64,000 bases of DNA. It comes from Harmonia axyridis. Its lineage: Eukaryota > Arthropoda > Insecta > Coleoptera > Coccinellidae. Positions 22,441 through 33,800 of this stretch are shown here, piece after piece. The translations under genes and the position numbers were made by a program. The stretch covers positions 28,147,501 through 28,211,500 of the forward strand of contig NC_059508.1 in NCBI RefSeq assembly GCF_914767665.1, in the 5' to 3' direction. Every line of letters begins with the position of its first letter. The stretch's first letter is position 1. The notes under the pieces are model-generated. The model searched no databases. It was not told the origin of the DNA and saw only the letters and a list, made by a program, of their open reading frames with translations.

Positions 22441-24492
22441 TCACACCATATCACTCCTTCGATAAAATAATAAATAAGGAACTCTATCTCCTTGACGTTT
22501 AAGAACATCTTCTTCCGTAACTCTGTTTATTTTAGAGTCATCAAACCTCGACCATGTATTATACCCCGAATGGAAAGTATCTGCTATATAATGCCCATAG
22601 CTGGCCTCCTTTCCTACATGGTATACTACAGATATTAATTTATATTGTCTCTCCGCTGAAGTATTCGTCCTTCCAGATAATATTTCAGAATCAATCTGCA
22701 GATTGATGGGAAATTCTATAGTCTTCATTATTTCAGTGCAGCCATTCATTCTGTATTCGAAGCATTTCAAATGTAATACTAAAACTACAGGCAACTTCTC
22801 TATCATCACTTGCTGCCATGCTTCAACCGTTCCTTTCGTTTTCGATGATGTTAGACCCTCTAGTTTGTTCTTGGTTGTAAGGCCTTCTAATGCTTCAGCT
22901 ATGTTATTTGCTTTCTTAATATTTAATGGCAATGTTAGGAATGGTTCAATATTTTCTGAAGTTTCGTCTCCGGTTTTATGGATTCTTGAACAGAGAAGTC
23001 CTCCGAATATATCACTAATCGGTGTCTTGTCCATTTGTATTTCTCTTGTTACATTCCCTTCGTTCCTAGGACCAATAACTTTCCAATCATCCACATCTAT
23101 TTTCACTTCTTTTTTAGCTGCTTGAATATTATCGTCATGGCTAATCAATTTCATTATTTCCATCATTTCATCATTGAGTCCATTCAACAGAAGGCTCAAG
23201 AATTCTTCGGCGTCTTCTTGTCGGCCTTCAACAAGGAAAGAATCGCTACGTGTTCCGTTTAGCATCGTATAAAACGATGAGGCCTCAAACGAATTGCCAT
23301 TGTCTATATTGACGAAAGTTTGCTTCTTGTTCTTCTTTTTTGAACGTGACTTGCGTCTTACATTGGGCAGATTATCGAAGTTATTCATAAATTTACACCT
23401 GGATCAGTTGAATAATGAAAATACATATATAAAATTGTTATTCAATCAAAGTTGCAAATTATATTAATTTATACTTACATATTTTCACTCATTGTTATTG
23501 ATTTCAGTGCATTATTGTGAGTGAAGTTCTCTGATAGCCGTTTGAGGAGATTACAAAGTGGTGGGCAAGCAAGTAAGGCTTGTAATATTGAGTTTATATA
23601 ACAAAAAATACTTTTGTTTCGTAAACACCTGGATTTAAAACTGGTTTGCGTCCCAGCAACTTAATAGTTCTTTAGAAATTCTGAAAATTTAAAAATATTA
23701 CTAACCATGATAGAAACTTGAATTTTCACTGATATCTGTAGGTGAAAACCAAAGCATTCCACTTTTCATCGAGTAAAATGAGTTCAACTAAGTAAAATAA
23801 TTATCTACTGTAGATGTAAGCAAATTGTTAGTTGAAAGTAAGATAAATATATAAAAAAAGATATGGTTTTGAACTCACCTCCTAACATATGAGTGGCTGA
23901 ATCTATTTTTTCGACTACTTTTGTATGTTTTAAAGATGTTACATGTGGATCATTAATTTTATTGTCTATTTTCTCATTCGATATTGTTTTAACATCTTTA
24001 TCAAATAGACTAGCCCATGATTTTTTCCATACATTTACTGTGGGCTCCTCAATTTTAGATTCATTTTTATTCGAGATGCTACTTTCAATTTTTTCAATTG
24101 TCCTATTGGAAATTGTATCATTTTTGATTATCTCTGTATTATCTCTTGCAATAATTTCAACTGTTTTTACAGCTGAACTAGGGGGAGTTGAAGGTTTCGA
24201 ATGTTTTCCTGTCATCTCATTCTGGATAAAAGGTTTTGTAATTGATAATCCATTGTAATTGATTACAGATTTTCTACACTCATTTTCTGAAAAAGTTGAT
24301 ATTAGTTGACTCATTATTATATTACATATTCATATTGACCATGAATAATTCTTTTAAGATCTCTATACTAACTTGCAGAAATTTTTTGTTTAACTCTACA
24401 GGGTAATTTGTATTCACTAGAATTGGTAAATAATATATTATTAATAATACCTCTTCTTCTTCTAACTGAGTTAACTCCAAGAAATGTAGATT
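22441..24492 (-). pseudogene. USP10-like: USP10-like deubiquitinase, copy 4 (3' exon intact)
   Basis: Exons on the - strand: 24,492-24,373; 24,286-23,879; microexon 23,735-23,706; Cys-box exon 23,680-23,479; terminal exon 23,398-22,441. The terminal exon is fully open, giving 315 codons from its internal Met at 23,388. It ends LLFYRRSDMV, close to the family's usual C-terminus, with GRQEDAEEF, HLKCF, GHYIAD and RFDD in order. The second exon is open, and the Cys codon (23,603-23,601) is kept. Broken parts are the 5' exon (4 bases shorter than in copy 2, so frameshifted) and a TAA at 23,663-23,661 just before the Cys box. A product from the internal Met would lack the catalytic Cys, so any protein would be inactive as a protease. 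Confidence 0.86.
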
Positions 24493-25130
24493 CTGAAAAA
24501 AAAAATAACAATATAATAGTGGAAAGCATTTTGGAAATTTCAATATTTCTGTATATAGTATATCCAAAGTCCCTTGAAATAGTCTATAAAAACGCTTGGC
24601 CAGAGATAATTGCAAAACAGTCATAAACCAGTAAGGCGAAATTTATATCCCTTAGTGGAAGCAGAAGGCTGAATGATAATGATGTACAGAGTGATTCACC
24701 GCGATGTCTTATTGTTTATGGAAAACTAATAATAATTTTGTGCTGAAAATTTAATCAATTTCAGATTACTACCTTCTTATTTCAAACGGCACACCCAGTA
24801 TATTAGTGCATTATCAGATAGCTTGGTTGATGATAATTTCAGCAATATGGCAATACTTGAGTATAAGCTGAACAGTTCATAAGTTGAAGAGATTCCTATA
24901 GATATCTAATGAAAAGTTTTTCCGAAAAATCTTTATTTTTTTATTCATTCAGTCAAATTTACGTAGATATAAAAAGAGAGGGGTCTCAAGCAAACTCTAT
25001 ACTTGAAGAGTTTTCGAGGAAAAACTTCAACTAAGGAAAACTGCAATTTCTCATTGAATGGAGTAGTCTATGACTTCCAGAAAACATGAAAAGAAACTAA
25101 AAATTAAAAACTTAAAAAAATCAAAAATTA
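24493..25130. other. Amplicon upstream region ending at a rearrangement junction
   Basis: Inverted amplicon sequence continues to about 25,097 and contains the TIR fragment at 24,683-24,801. From about 25,098 to 25,130 there is an A-rich filler of short words (AAACTAAAAATT, AAAAACTT, AAATCAAAAATT) matching neither side. At 25,131 + strand 3'-flank sequence begins, homologous to about 8,621. No gene is seen. Confidence 0.6.
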
Positions 25131-25743
25131 AACAGTATTAGCTATTTCAGGACTTTGGACTCTCTATTCTTTTTTCTTTGCTCTTGAAATCAGGTGAATT
25201 TCGCTCAATATAATAAAAAAAAACTTGACCAAACTTCATAATTTTCCCCTGTGTTCAGCGGCGCTACGTTCTCCTACTTCTGTAACTTAGATAAATGAGG
25301 ATATTTTGGAAGATCGTACCTCATGCACTCGAATCATGTAATTTTTTTTTGTTTCACAAAAATCACAAATATACCAGTCATGAACTCTGAATTAACCTAT
25401 ATCTATAATGACCCAAAACAAAACACTCATTAATTTCCGTTTTATAACCTATTATTCCTTTTCCTGGGTCAGAACAATTTTTTTGGAGAATTCTCGTCTC
25501 TGATTACTATGAAATTTCTTTTTTCTATTGGTCCTCTAATTCACTTGAAAATCTAAACTCAGTTGAATAATTACTCAAAAAAAAGTTCTGTCCAAGGTCA
25601 GATTGGATTTCTTTAAATTTTATTATCCTGGATATTAGACATGAGAACTCAGAATATATTGAATTTCTCTCTTACTACAGTTGAAGGTCTGTGCTTATAA
25701 TTTACATCTGGTGTACGCTAGTAGTTTCGATTGTCTGGGATAC

Positions 25744-26138
25744 CAACTATTCAATGGCATAGGCCTCGATTTGGTAACATTTTGGATGTTCCACCATTTA
25801 CTAATGTACATGCCTAAAACCTCTAGAATTTGCTTCTGAATAAGGATTGGTCAATTTTTCATCGTATTGCACAGGGACGAAAGCTTGACACGCGTGTCTA
25901 AGGAAACCACTTTGGTATAAGGGACTGTTCTTATTCCCTTTTTTTTTGTTTGATCAACAATTATCCAAGTGGGCCATTCCACATTGTTGATTTTCTTGGA
26001 CTCGGATGTCACGCAGGTAGCTAGAATCAACTATTCAATGGCATAGGCCTCGATTTGGTAACATTTTGGATGTTCCACCATTTACTAATGTACATGCCTA
26101 AAACCTCTAGAATTTGCTTCTGAATAAGGATTGGTCAA
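25744..26138. repeat. 111-bp direct repeats flanking a satellite fragment
   Basis: The segment from CAACTATTCAATGGCATAGG to GATTGGTCAA occurs at 25,744-25,854 and again at 26,028-26,138. Other amplicon copies have it once. The 173 bases between (25,855-26,027) are 278-bp-satellite sequence. Confidence 0.9.
25855..26027 (+). repeat. Isolated satellite fragment
   Basis: It runs from TTTTCATCGTATTGCACAGG through GGGACGAAAGCTTGACACGCG to GCAGGTAGCTAGAAT, crossing the usual monomer boundary. It closely matches monomers with the CAAGTGGGCCATTCC variant such as those near 10,560 and 53,060. Confidence 0.92.
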
Positions 26139-26821
26139 GTCTATTCAATTCTTTTACATTTTTAGACCTCAGATTTAAAAGAATAGAAAAATTCGTCGTT
26201 TCGCAATTCAGAATCAAACAATAATTGACCAATGAAATAGAGTAATGTCTAGAAATGACAATGCATATGAAATATGAAAGCAAGGTTTCAAATGAATAAA
26301 CTCTGCAATCGATTAAAAAGACGGCATTAAATTGCGAATGTAGAATCTTATATTGTTATTATTAGAACTTTTTATTGCTAAATTCATATGTTAGAATCTT
26401 ATATTCAATTTTTATATTTTTTTATTTATAAATTCCCAATTCTATTCATGTTTCTTTGGACGAATACCAGTTTCTACTATGAAATGAATAATTACAATTC
26501 AATTGTATCTATCAATTTCAACATATGTGATCTCCAATTTCAATATCTTTCTTCAATTATTCCTGAAAAGTGATCATTCAAACTTTCATTCCTAACTTCA
26601 CAAATGATTAATTACTCAACTATCTAATCATCATCAGTGAATAGTAACGAATATTCATAAATATCAACTACTCACTGAATAGAAAACTATTCACTGAATA
26701 GCTAGAAGGCTAATTTCTCAGAGTATATTCTATGTTCTAAGGTAAATTTCATAAAAAACTTCAAAAAGGATGAAAGTGTGGCGGCTTCTCATAAAGCTCC
26801 ACATAGCAACAATAAACACAG

Positions 26822-27128
26822 CATTCGGTAGCCTAGACGTTAAGAGGTAGACTCACTCACCGAGATGCGACAAGGTGCCGGGTTCGAGTCCCGGCGGCTC
26901 CCGATTATAATAAATTTCCCAAGCGTCTGTGACACGGCACACACAATTATACCAAAGTCACCCTGATGAGTCCGGTGTGTGTGCCAGGGACGAAACGCAT
27001 AAGTAGGCATATGTGCTATCCAACAAAAGTATGTTCGCTTTCTTCGGTTGGCAGATCGAATGTCCCTATTATCGGGAACAAAAAATAATTTCGGAAATTT
27101 GTACTTTGGTCGGGAGACACAAAAATAA
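26822..27128 (+). mobile_element. tRNA-derived SINE with hammerhead body, copy 3
   Basis: A box TAGCCTAGACG 26,829-26,839 and B box GGTTCGAGTCC 26,881-26,891. Same organisation and approximate ends as the copy at 3,594, carried in by the amplicon. Confidence 0.7.
26923..26998 (+). ncRNA. Hammerhead ribozyme motif, copy 3
   Basis: GCG 26,923-26,925, GUC 26,925-26,927, CUGAUGA 26,963-26,969, GUCC 26,970-26,973 with GGAC 26,988-26,991, GAAA 26,992-26,995, CGC 26,996-26,998. All core nucleotides and stems match the other two copies. The SINE tail downstream has drifted more than this 76-nt block. Confidence 0.78.
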
Positions 27129-27610
27129 TATTAAAGTAAATATAATAATTTAACATAATTGTTATATTCCGCTAAAGATCGAAATGTCGAAATATCAACA
27201 GAAAATGGTTTTCTCATTACCTATGTTATAATTATCAACAGAATTTAATATTTATTTTTCAGCTTGCCACATCTATCAGAATCAATTATAACCATATATA
27301 AGGGGTACATTTGTATTTATCTATGAATATAACCACGCTTAACATGAAACCACGGAATGCAGATTACAGAAACCACAAAATACAAATATACCCCTAGCTA
27401 CACTAGCGCCATCTATTTATCCTGTCCGCTGGACATTTTTTCAATGCGAACTGTGGACCATAGATTACAATAAAATTAAGCTGGAAATGAAGAAACGAAA
27501 TACAGATAATTTTGTGGGATTGGAATTTTTTATTTCGAGCACAGTTTAGAAACTATCTGTTTGAGAATTATTATTATGATTATATATATTATTATTGAAA
27601 TTTAATATGA
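27129..27610. other. Non-coding stretch after SINE copy 3
   Basis: Homologous to 3,901-4,382. The open frame seen in the other copies is interrupted near 27,390 by a 1-base loss. No gene is supported. Confidence 0.5.
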
Positions 27611-28310
27611 GGCGCACGCGCACTTCTATATTCTACCTAAAAGACTAAGGGCCAGTTGCACCATTTGCCTAAACATTAATTAAAAATTTAAACGTTGATT
27701 ACTCTATGATTTCTCAAGAGAAATCAGAAATTAATCAATGTTTAAATTTTAATCAATGTTTAGGCAAATGGTGCAACTTGCCCCTAATATTAGGTATATG
27801 GCTCGACCTGTACATAGTTAAGAAGAAGAAAAATATTCTATGCTCGTCAACCATGCCAGGTTGACAAATTGTAAGTAACCTCAGTTCAGCGAACATTCTT
27901 CCAAGAGTTACTTCTTAAACAGTTGTTGAAGTGATATTTCTAGTGGAAAGTTTCATGTTTAAATAGTTAATTGTTTGAATATGGAGGTAATTTTTTTAAT
28001 ACTAGCTTAGGGTTATTTTCATTTATTCGAATATTTTCGAATATCAGTTATATTTCATGTAGTTATTTTTTTTCATTGGTTTATGAATTTTCAACTTTCT
28101 TAACGAAAAATTTATTACAATTCAAGAAATTTCGACTTTTTAGTTTCTTTTCATGTTTTCTGGAAGTCATAGACTACTCCATTCAATGAGAAATTGCAGT
28201 TTACCTTAGTTGAAGTTTTTCCTCGAAAACTCTTCAAGTATAGAGTTTGCTTGAGACCCCTCTCTTTTTATATCTACGTAAAATTGACTGAATGAATAAA
28301 AAAATATAGA
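27611..28310. repeat. Single unit of the 700-bp repeat
   Basis: Here the 700-bp unit is single. Its left end matches the first unit (TGAGGCGCACGCGC) and its later part matches the second unit (GTTAATTGTTTGAATATGGAGG), so it looks like a recombinant between tandem units. Confidence 0.8.
27648..27784. mobile_element. Foldback MITE, third amplicon
   Basis: Same terminal inverted repeats as at 4,421: left GGGCCAGTTGCACC, right complement of GGGGCAAGTTGCACC. The mixed ends support a crossover inside the element. Confidence 0.72.
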
Positions 28311-28436
28311 TTTTTCCAAAAAACTTTTCATTAGAAATCTATAGGAATCTCTTCAACTTATGAACTGTTCAGCTTATACTCAAGTATTGCCATATTGCTG
28401 AAATTATCATCAACCAAGCTATCTGATAATGCAATA

Positions 28437-28557
28437 ATATACTGAGTGTGCCGTTTGAAATAAGTAGGTAGTAATCTGAAATTGTTAAAATTTTCAGCAG
28501 AAAATTATTATTAGTTTTCCATAAACAATAAGCCATCGCGGTGAATCACCCTGTACA
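28437..28557. mobile_element. Short TIR element or fragment, third amplicon
   Basis: Same segment as 5,911-6,031, with CTGAGTGTGCCG in place of CTGGGTGTGCCG at the left end. The surrounding 28,311-28,746 shows no gene. Confidence 0.35.
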
Positions 28558-28746
28558 TCATTATCATTCAGCCTTCTGCTTCCACTGAGGGATATAAATT
28601 TCGCCTTACTGGTTTATGACTGTTTTGCAATTATCTCTGGCCAAGCGTTTTTATAGACTATTTCAAGGGACTTTGGATATAATATATACAGAAATATTAT
28701 AATTTCCAAAATGATTTCCACTATTATATTGTTATTTTTTTTTCAG

Positions 28747-30793
28747 AATCTACATTTCTTGGAGTTAACTCAGTTAGAAGAAGAAGAGGTATTATTAATA
28801 ACATATTATTTACCAATTCTAGTGAATACAAATTACCCTGTAGAGTTAAACAAAAATTTTCTGCAAGTAAGTATAGAGATCTCAATTATTCATGGTCAAT
28901 ATGAATATGTAATATAATAATGAATCAACTAATATCAACTTTTTCAGAAAATGAGTGTAGAAAATCTGTAATCAATTACAATGGATTATCAATTACAAAA
29001 CCTTTTATCCAGAATGAGATGACAGGAAAACATTCGAAACCTTCAACTCCCCCTAGTTGAGCTGTAAAAACAGTTGAAATTATTGCAAGAGATAATACAG
29101 AGATAATCAAAAATGATACAATTTCCAATAGGACAATTGAAAAAATTGAAAGTAGCATCTCGGATAAAAATGAATCTAAAATTGAGGAGCCCACAGTAAA
29201 TGTATGGAAAAAATCATGGGCTAGTCTATTTGATAAAGATGTTAAAACAATTTCGAATGAGAAAATAGATAATAAAATTAATGATTCACATGTAACATCT
29301 TTAAACCATACAAAAGTAGTCAAAAAAATAGATTCAGCCACTCATATGTTAGGAGGTGAGTTCAAAACCATATCTTTTTTTATATATTTATCTTACTTTC
29401 AACTAACAATTTGCTTACATCTACAGTAGATAATTATTTTACTTAGTTGAACCCATTTTACTTGATGAAAAGTGGAATGCTTTGGTTTTCACCTACAGAT
29501 ATCAGTGAAAATTCAAGTTTCTATCATGGTTAGTAACATTTTTAAATTTTCAGAATTTCTCAAGAACTATTAAATTGCTGGGACGCAAACCAGTTTTAAA
29601 CCCAGGCGTTTACGAAACAAAAGTAACTTTCGTTATATAAACTCAATATTACAAGCCTTACTTGCTTGCCCACCACTTTGTAATCTCCTCAAACGGCTAT
29701 CAGAGAACTTCACTCACAATAATGCACTGAAATCAATAACAATGAGTGAAAATATGTAAGTATAAATTAATATAATTTGCAACATTGATTGAATAACAAT
29801 TTTATATATGTATTTTCATTATTCAACTATTCCAGGTGTAAATTTATGAATAACTTCGATAATCTGCCCAATGTTAGACGCAAGTCACGTTCAAAAAAGA
29901 AAAACAAGAAGCAAACTTTCGTCAATATAGACAATGGCAATTCGTTCGAGGCCTCATCGTTTTATACGATGCTAAACGGAACACGTAGCGATTCTTTCCT
30001 TGTTGAAGGCCGACAAGAAGACGCCGAAGAAATCTTGGGCCTTCTGTTGAATGGACTCAATGATGAAATGATGGGAATAATGAAATTGATTAGCCATGAC
30101 GAAAATATTCAAGCAGCTAAAAAAGAAGTGAAAATAGATGTGGATGATTGGAAAGTTATGGGTCCTAGGAACGAAGGGAATGTAACAAGAGAAATACAAA
30201 TGGACAAGACACCGATTAGTGATATATTCGGAGGACTTCTCTGTTCAAGAATCCATAAAACCGGAGACGAAACTTCAGAAAATATTGAACCATTCCTAAC
30301 ATTGCCATTAAATATTAAGAAAGCAAATAACATAGCTGAAGCTTTAGAAGGCCTTACAACCAAGAACAAACTAAAGGGTCTGACATCATCAAAAACGAAA
30401 GAAACGGTTGAAGCATGGCAGCAAGTGATGATAGAGAAGTTGCCTGTAGTTTTAGTATTACATTTGAAATGCTTCGAATACAGAATGAATGGCTGCACTG
30501 AAATAATGAAGACTATAGAATTTCCCATCAATCTGCAGATTGATTCTGAAATATTATCTGGAAGGACGAATACTTCAGCGGAGAGACAATATAAATTAAT
30601 ATCTGTAGTATACCATGTAGGAAAGGAGGCCAGCTATGGGCATTATATAGCAGATACTTTCCATTCGGGGTATAATACATGGTCGAGGTTTGATGACTCT
30701 AAAATAAACAGAGTTACGGAAGAAGATGTTCTTAAACGTCAAGGAGATAGAGTTCCTTATTTATTATTTTATCGAAGGAGTGATATGGTGTGA
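28747..30793 (+). pseudogene. USP10-like: USP10-like deubiquitinase, copy 5 (3' exon intact, fused to satellite)
   Basis: Exons: 28,747-28,866 (4-base deletion, frameshifted), 28,948-29,355, microexon 29,499-29,528, Cys-box exon 29,554-29,755, terminal exon 29,836-30,793. The terminal exon is open with 315 codons from Met at 29,846 and has GRQEDAEE, HLKCF, GHYIAD, RFDD and the normal C-terminus. Lesions: TGA at 29,058-29,060, TAA at 29,571-29,573, and Arg (CGT, 29,631-29,633) for the catalytic Cys. It therefore combines the stop of copies 1, 4 and 6 with the TGA and Arg of copies 2 and 3, as expected for a recombinant or an intermediate. About 30 bases after the stop its 3' flank is replaced by satellite, so the usual poly(A) signals are missing. 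Confidence 0.87.
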
Positions 30794-30834
30794 AGTGTGA
30801 AGATTCATTGATAAAGTTGATTTTTTAGTTTTGT

Positions 30835-33800
30835 TTAATGAACAATTATCCAAGTAAGCCATTCCACATTGTTGATTTTCTTGGACTCGGATGTCACGCA
30901 GGTAGCTATAATCTCCCACGTGGTAAGGTCAATTGCTGCTGTAACCACAAATGCACGACTGACTTCTGTTGTTGATTTCATTTGTTTGTTATTTCCTTCT
31001 ATGTTTCTCATTCTAACACTTTTCATCTTATTGCACAGGAACGAAAGCTTGACACAGGTGTCTAAGGAAACCACTTTGGTATAAGAGACTGTTCTTATTC
31101 CCTTCTTTTTGTTTAATGAACAATTATCCAAGTAAGCCATTCCACATTGTTGATTTTCTTGGACTCGGATGACACGCAGGTAGCTATAATCTGTAACGTG
31201 GTGAGGTCAATTGCTGCTGTAACCACAAATGCACGACTGACTTCTGTTGTTGATTTCATTAATTTGTTATTTCATTCTATGTTCCTCATTCTAACACTTT
31301 TCATCGTATTGCACAGGGACGAAAGCTTAACACGCGTGTCTAAGGAAACCACTTTGGTATAAGGGACTGTTCTTATTCCCTTCGTTTTGTTTAATGAACA
31401 ATTATCCAAGTAAGCCATTCCACATTGTTGATTTTCTTGGACTCGGATGACACGCGGGTAGCTATAATCTCCCACGTGGTAAGGTCAATTGCTGCTGTAA
31501 CCACAATTGGACGGCTGACTTCTGTTGTTGATTTCATTTGTTTGTTATTTCCTTCAATGTTTCTCATTCTAACACTTCTCATCGTATTGCACAGGGACGA
31601 AAGCTTGACACACGTGTCTATGGAAACCACATTGGTATAAGGGACTGTTTTTATTCCCTTCTTTCTGTATGATGATCAATTATCCAAGTAAGCCATTCCA
31701 CATTGTTGATTTTCTTGGACTCGGATGACACGCAGGTAGCTATAATCTGTAACGTGGTGAGGTCAATTGCTGCTGTAACCACAAATGCACGACTGACTTC
31801 TGTTGTTGATTTCATTTGTTTGTTATTTCCTTCAATGTTTCTCATTCTAACACTTTTCATCGTATTGCACAGGGACGAAAGCTTGACACACGTGTCTAAG
31901 GATACGACTTTGGTATAAGGGACTGTTCTTATTCAATTCTTTTTGTTTAATGAACAATTATCCAAGTAAGCCGTTCCACATTGTTGATTTTCTTGGACTC
32001 GGATGTCACGCAGGTAGCTATAATCTCCCACGTGGTAAGGTCAATTGCTGCTGTAACCACAAATGCACGACTGACTTCTGTTGTTGATTTCATTCTTCTG
32101 TTATTTTCTTCAATGTTTCTCATTCTAACACTTTTCATCGTGATGCACAGGGACGAAAGCTTGACACACGTGTCTATGGAAACCACATTGGTATAAGGGA
32201 CTGTTCTTACTTCATTCTTTCTGTATAATGATCAATTATCCAAGTAAGTCATTCCACATTGTTGATTTTCTTGGACTCGGATGTCACGCAGGTAGCTATA
32301 ATCTCCCACGTGGTAAGGTCAATTGCTGCTGTAATCACAAATGCACGACTGACTTCTGTTGTTGATTTGATTTGTTTGTTAGTTCCTTCAATGTTTCTCA
32401 TTCTAACACTTCTCATCGTATTGCACAGGGACGAAAGCTTGACACACGTGTCTATGGAAACCACATTGGTATAAGGGACTGTTCTTATTCCCTTCTTTCT
32501 GTATAATGATCAATTATCCAAGTAAGCCATTCCACATTGTTGATTTTCTTGGACTCGGATGACACGCAGGTAGCTATTATCTTTTACGTGGTAAGGTCAA
32601 TTGCTGCTGTAACCACAAATGCACGACTGACTTCTGTTGTTGATTTCATTCGTTTGTTATTTTCTTCAATGTTTCTCATTCTAACACTTTTCATCGTATT
32701 GCACAGGGACGAAAGCTTGACACGCGTGTCTAAGGAAACCACATTGGTATAAGGGACTGTTCTTATTCCCTTTTTTCTTTTTGATGAACAATTATCCAAA
32801 TAAGCCATTCCACATTGTTGATTTTCTTGGACTCGGATGTCACGCAGGTAGCTATAATCTCCCACGTGGTAAGGTCAATTGCTGCTGTAACCACAAATGC
32901 ACGACTGACTTCTGTTGTTGATTTCATTTGTTTGTAATTTCCTTCTATGTTTCTCATTCTTACACTTTTCATCGTATTGCACAGGGACGAAAGCTTGACA
33001 CGCGTGTCTAAGGAAACCACTTTGGTATAAGGGACTGTTCTTATTCCCTTCGTTTTGTTCAATCAACAATTATCCAAGTAAGCCATTCCACATTGTTGAT
33101 TTTCTTGGACTCGAATGTCACGCAGGTAGCTATAATCTCCCACGTGGTAAGGTCAATTGCTGCTGTAACCACAAATGCACGACTGACTTCTGTTGTTGAT
33201 TTCATTTGTTTGTTATTTCCTTCTATGTTTCTCATTCTAACACTTTTCATCGTATTGCACAGGGACGAAAGCTTGACACGCGTGTCTAAGGAAACCACTT
33301 TGGTATAAGGGACTGTTCTTATTCCCTTCGTTTTGTTTAATGAACAATTATCCAAGTAAGCCATTCCACATTGTTGATTTTCTTGGACTCGGATGACACG
33401 CGGGTAGCTATAATCTCCCACGTGGTAAGGTCAATTGCTGCTGTAACCACAATTGGACGGCTGACTTCTGTTGTTGATTTCATTTGTTTGTTATTTCCTT
33501 CAATGTTTCTCATTCTAACACTTCTCATCGTATTGCACAGGGACGAAAGCTTGACACACGTGTCTATGGAAACCACACTGGTATAAGGGACTGTTCTTAT
33601 TCCCTTCTTTCTGTATAATGATCAATTATCCAAGTAAGCCATTCCACATTGTTGATTTTCTTGGACTCGGATGTCACGCAGGTAGCTATATTCTCCCACG
33701 TGGTGAGGTCAATTGCTGCTGTAACCACAAATGCACGACTGACTTCTGTTGTTGATTTCATTTGTTTGTTATTTCCTTCTATGTTTCTCATTCTAACACT

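Larger units (their letters stand above)
13466..24267. repeat. Right arm of large inverted duplication
   Basis: Reverse-complement partner of 1-10,800. It carries USP10 copies 3 and 4 on the - strand, the inverted SINE and hammerhead, and the inverted 700-bp tandem repeat with its MITEs. Homology to the amplicon continues past 24,267 to about 25,097, where it breaks into an A-rich filler and a segment in the opposite orientation. Small substitutions and indels relative to the left arm argue against a simple read fold-back artefact. Confidence 0.92.
25131..26821. other. Forward 3'-flank segment with satellite insertion
   Basis: Homologous to 8,621-9,700 and then to 3,280-3,590, in + orientation, without the USP10 exons that normally precede it. 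It is interrupted at 25,855-26,027 by satellite. No gene is supported; a 61-codon frame near 26,388 is AT-rich and not conserved. Confidence 0.6.

Noticed and set aside
30900..30920. A CENP-B box in the satellite.
   Set aside because: GGACTCGGATGTCACGC does not match the TTCG...A..CGGG core spacing.
31040..31060. GGGACGAAAG in each satellite monomer, which resembles the stem II/GAAA part of the hammerhead.
   Set aside because: No CUGAUGA box occurs in the monomer on either strand, so there is no hammerhead core.
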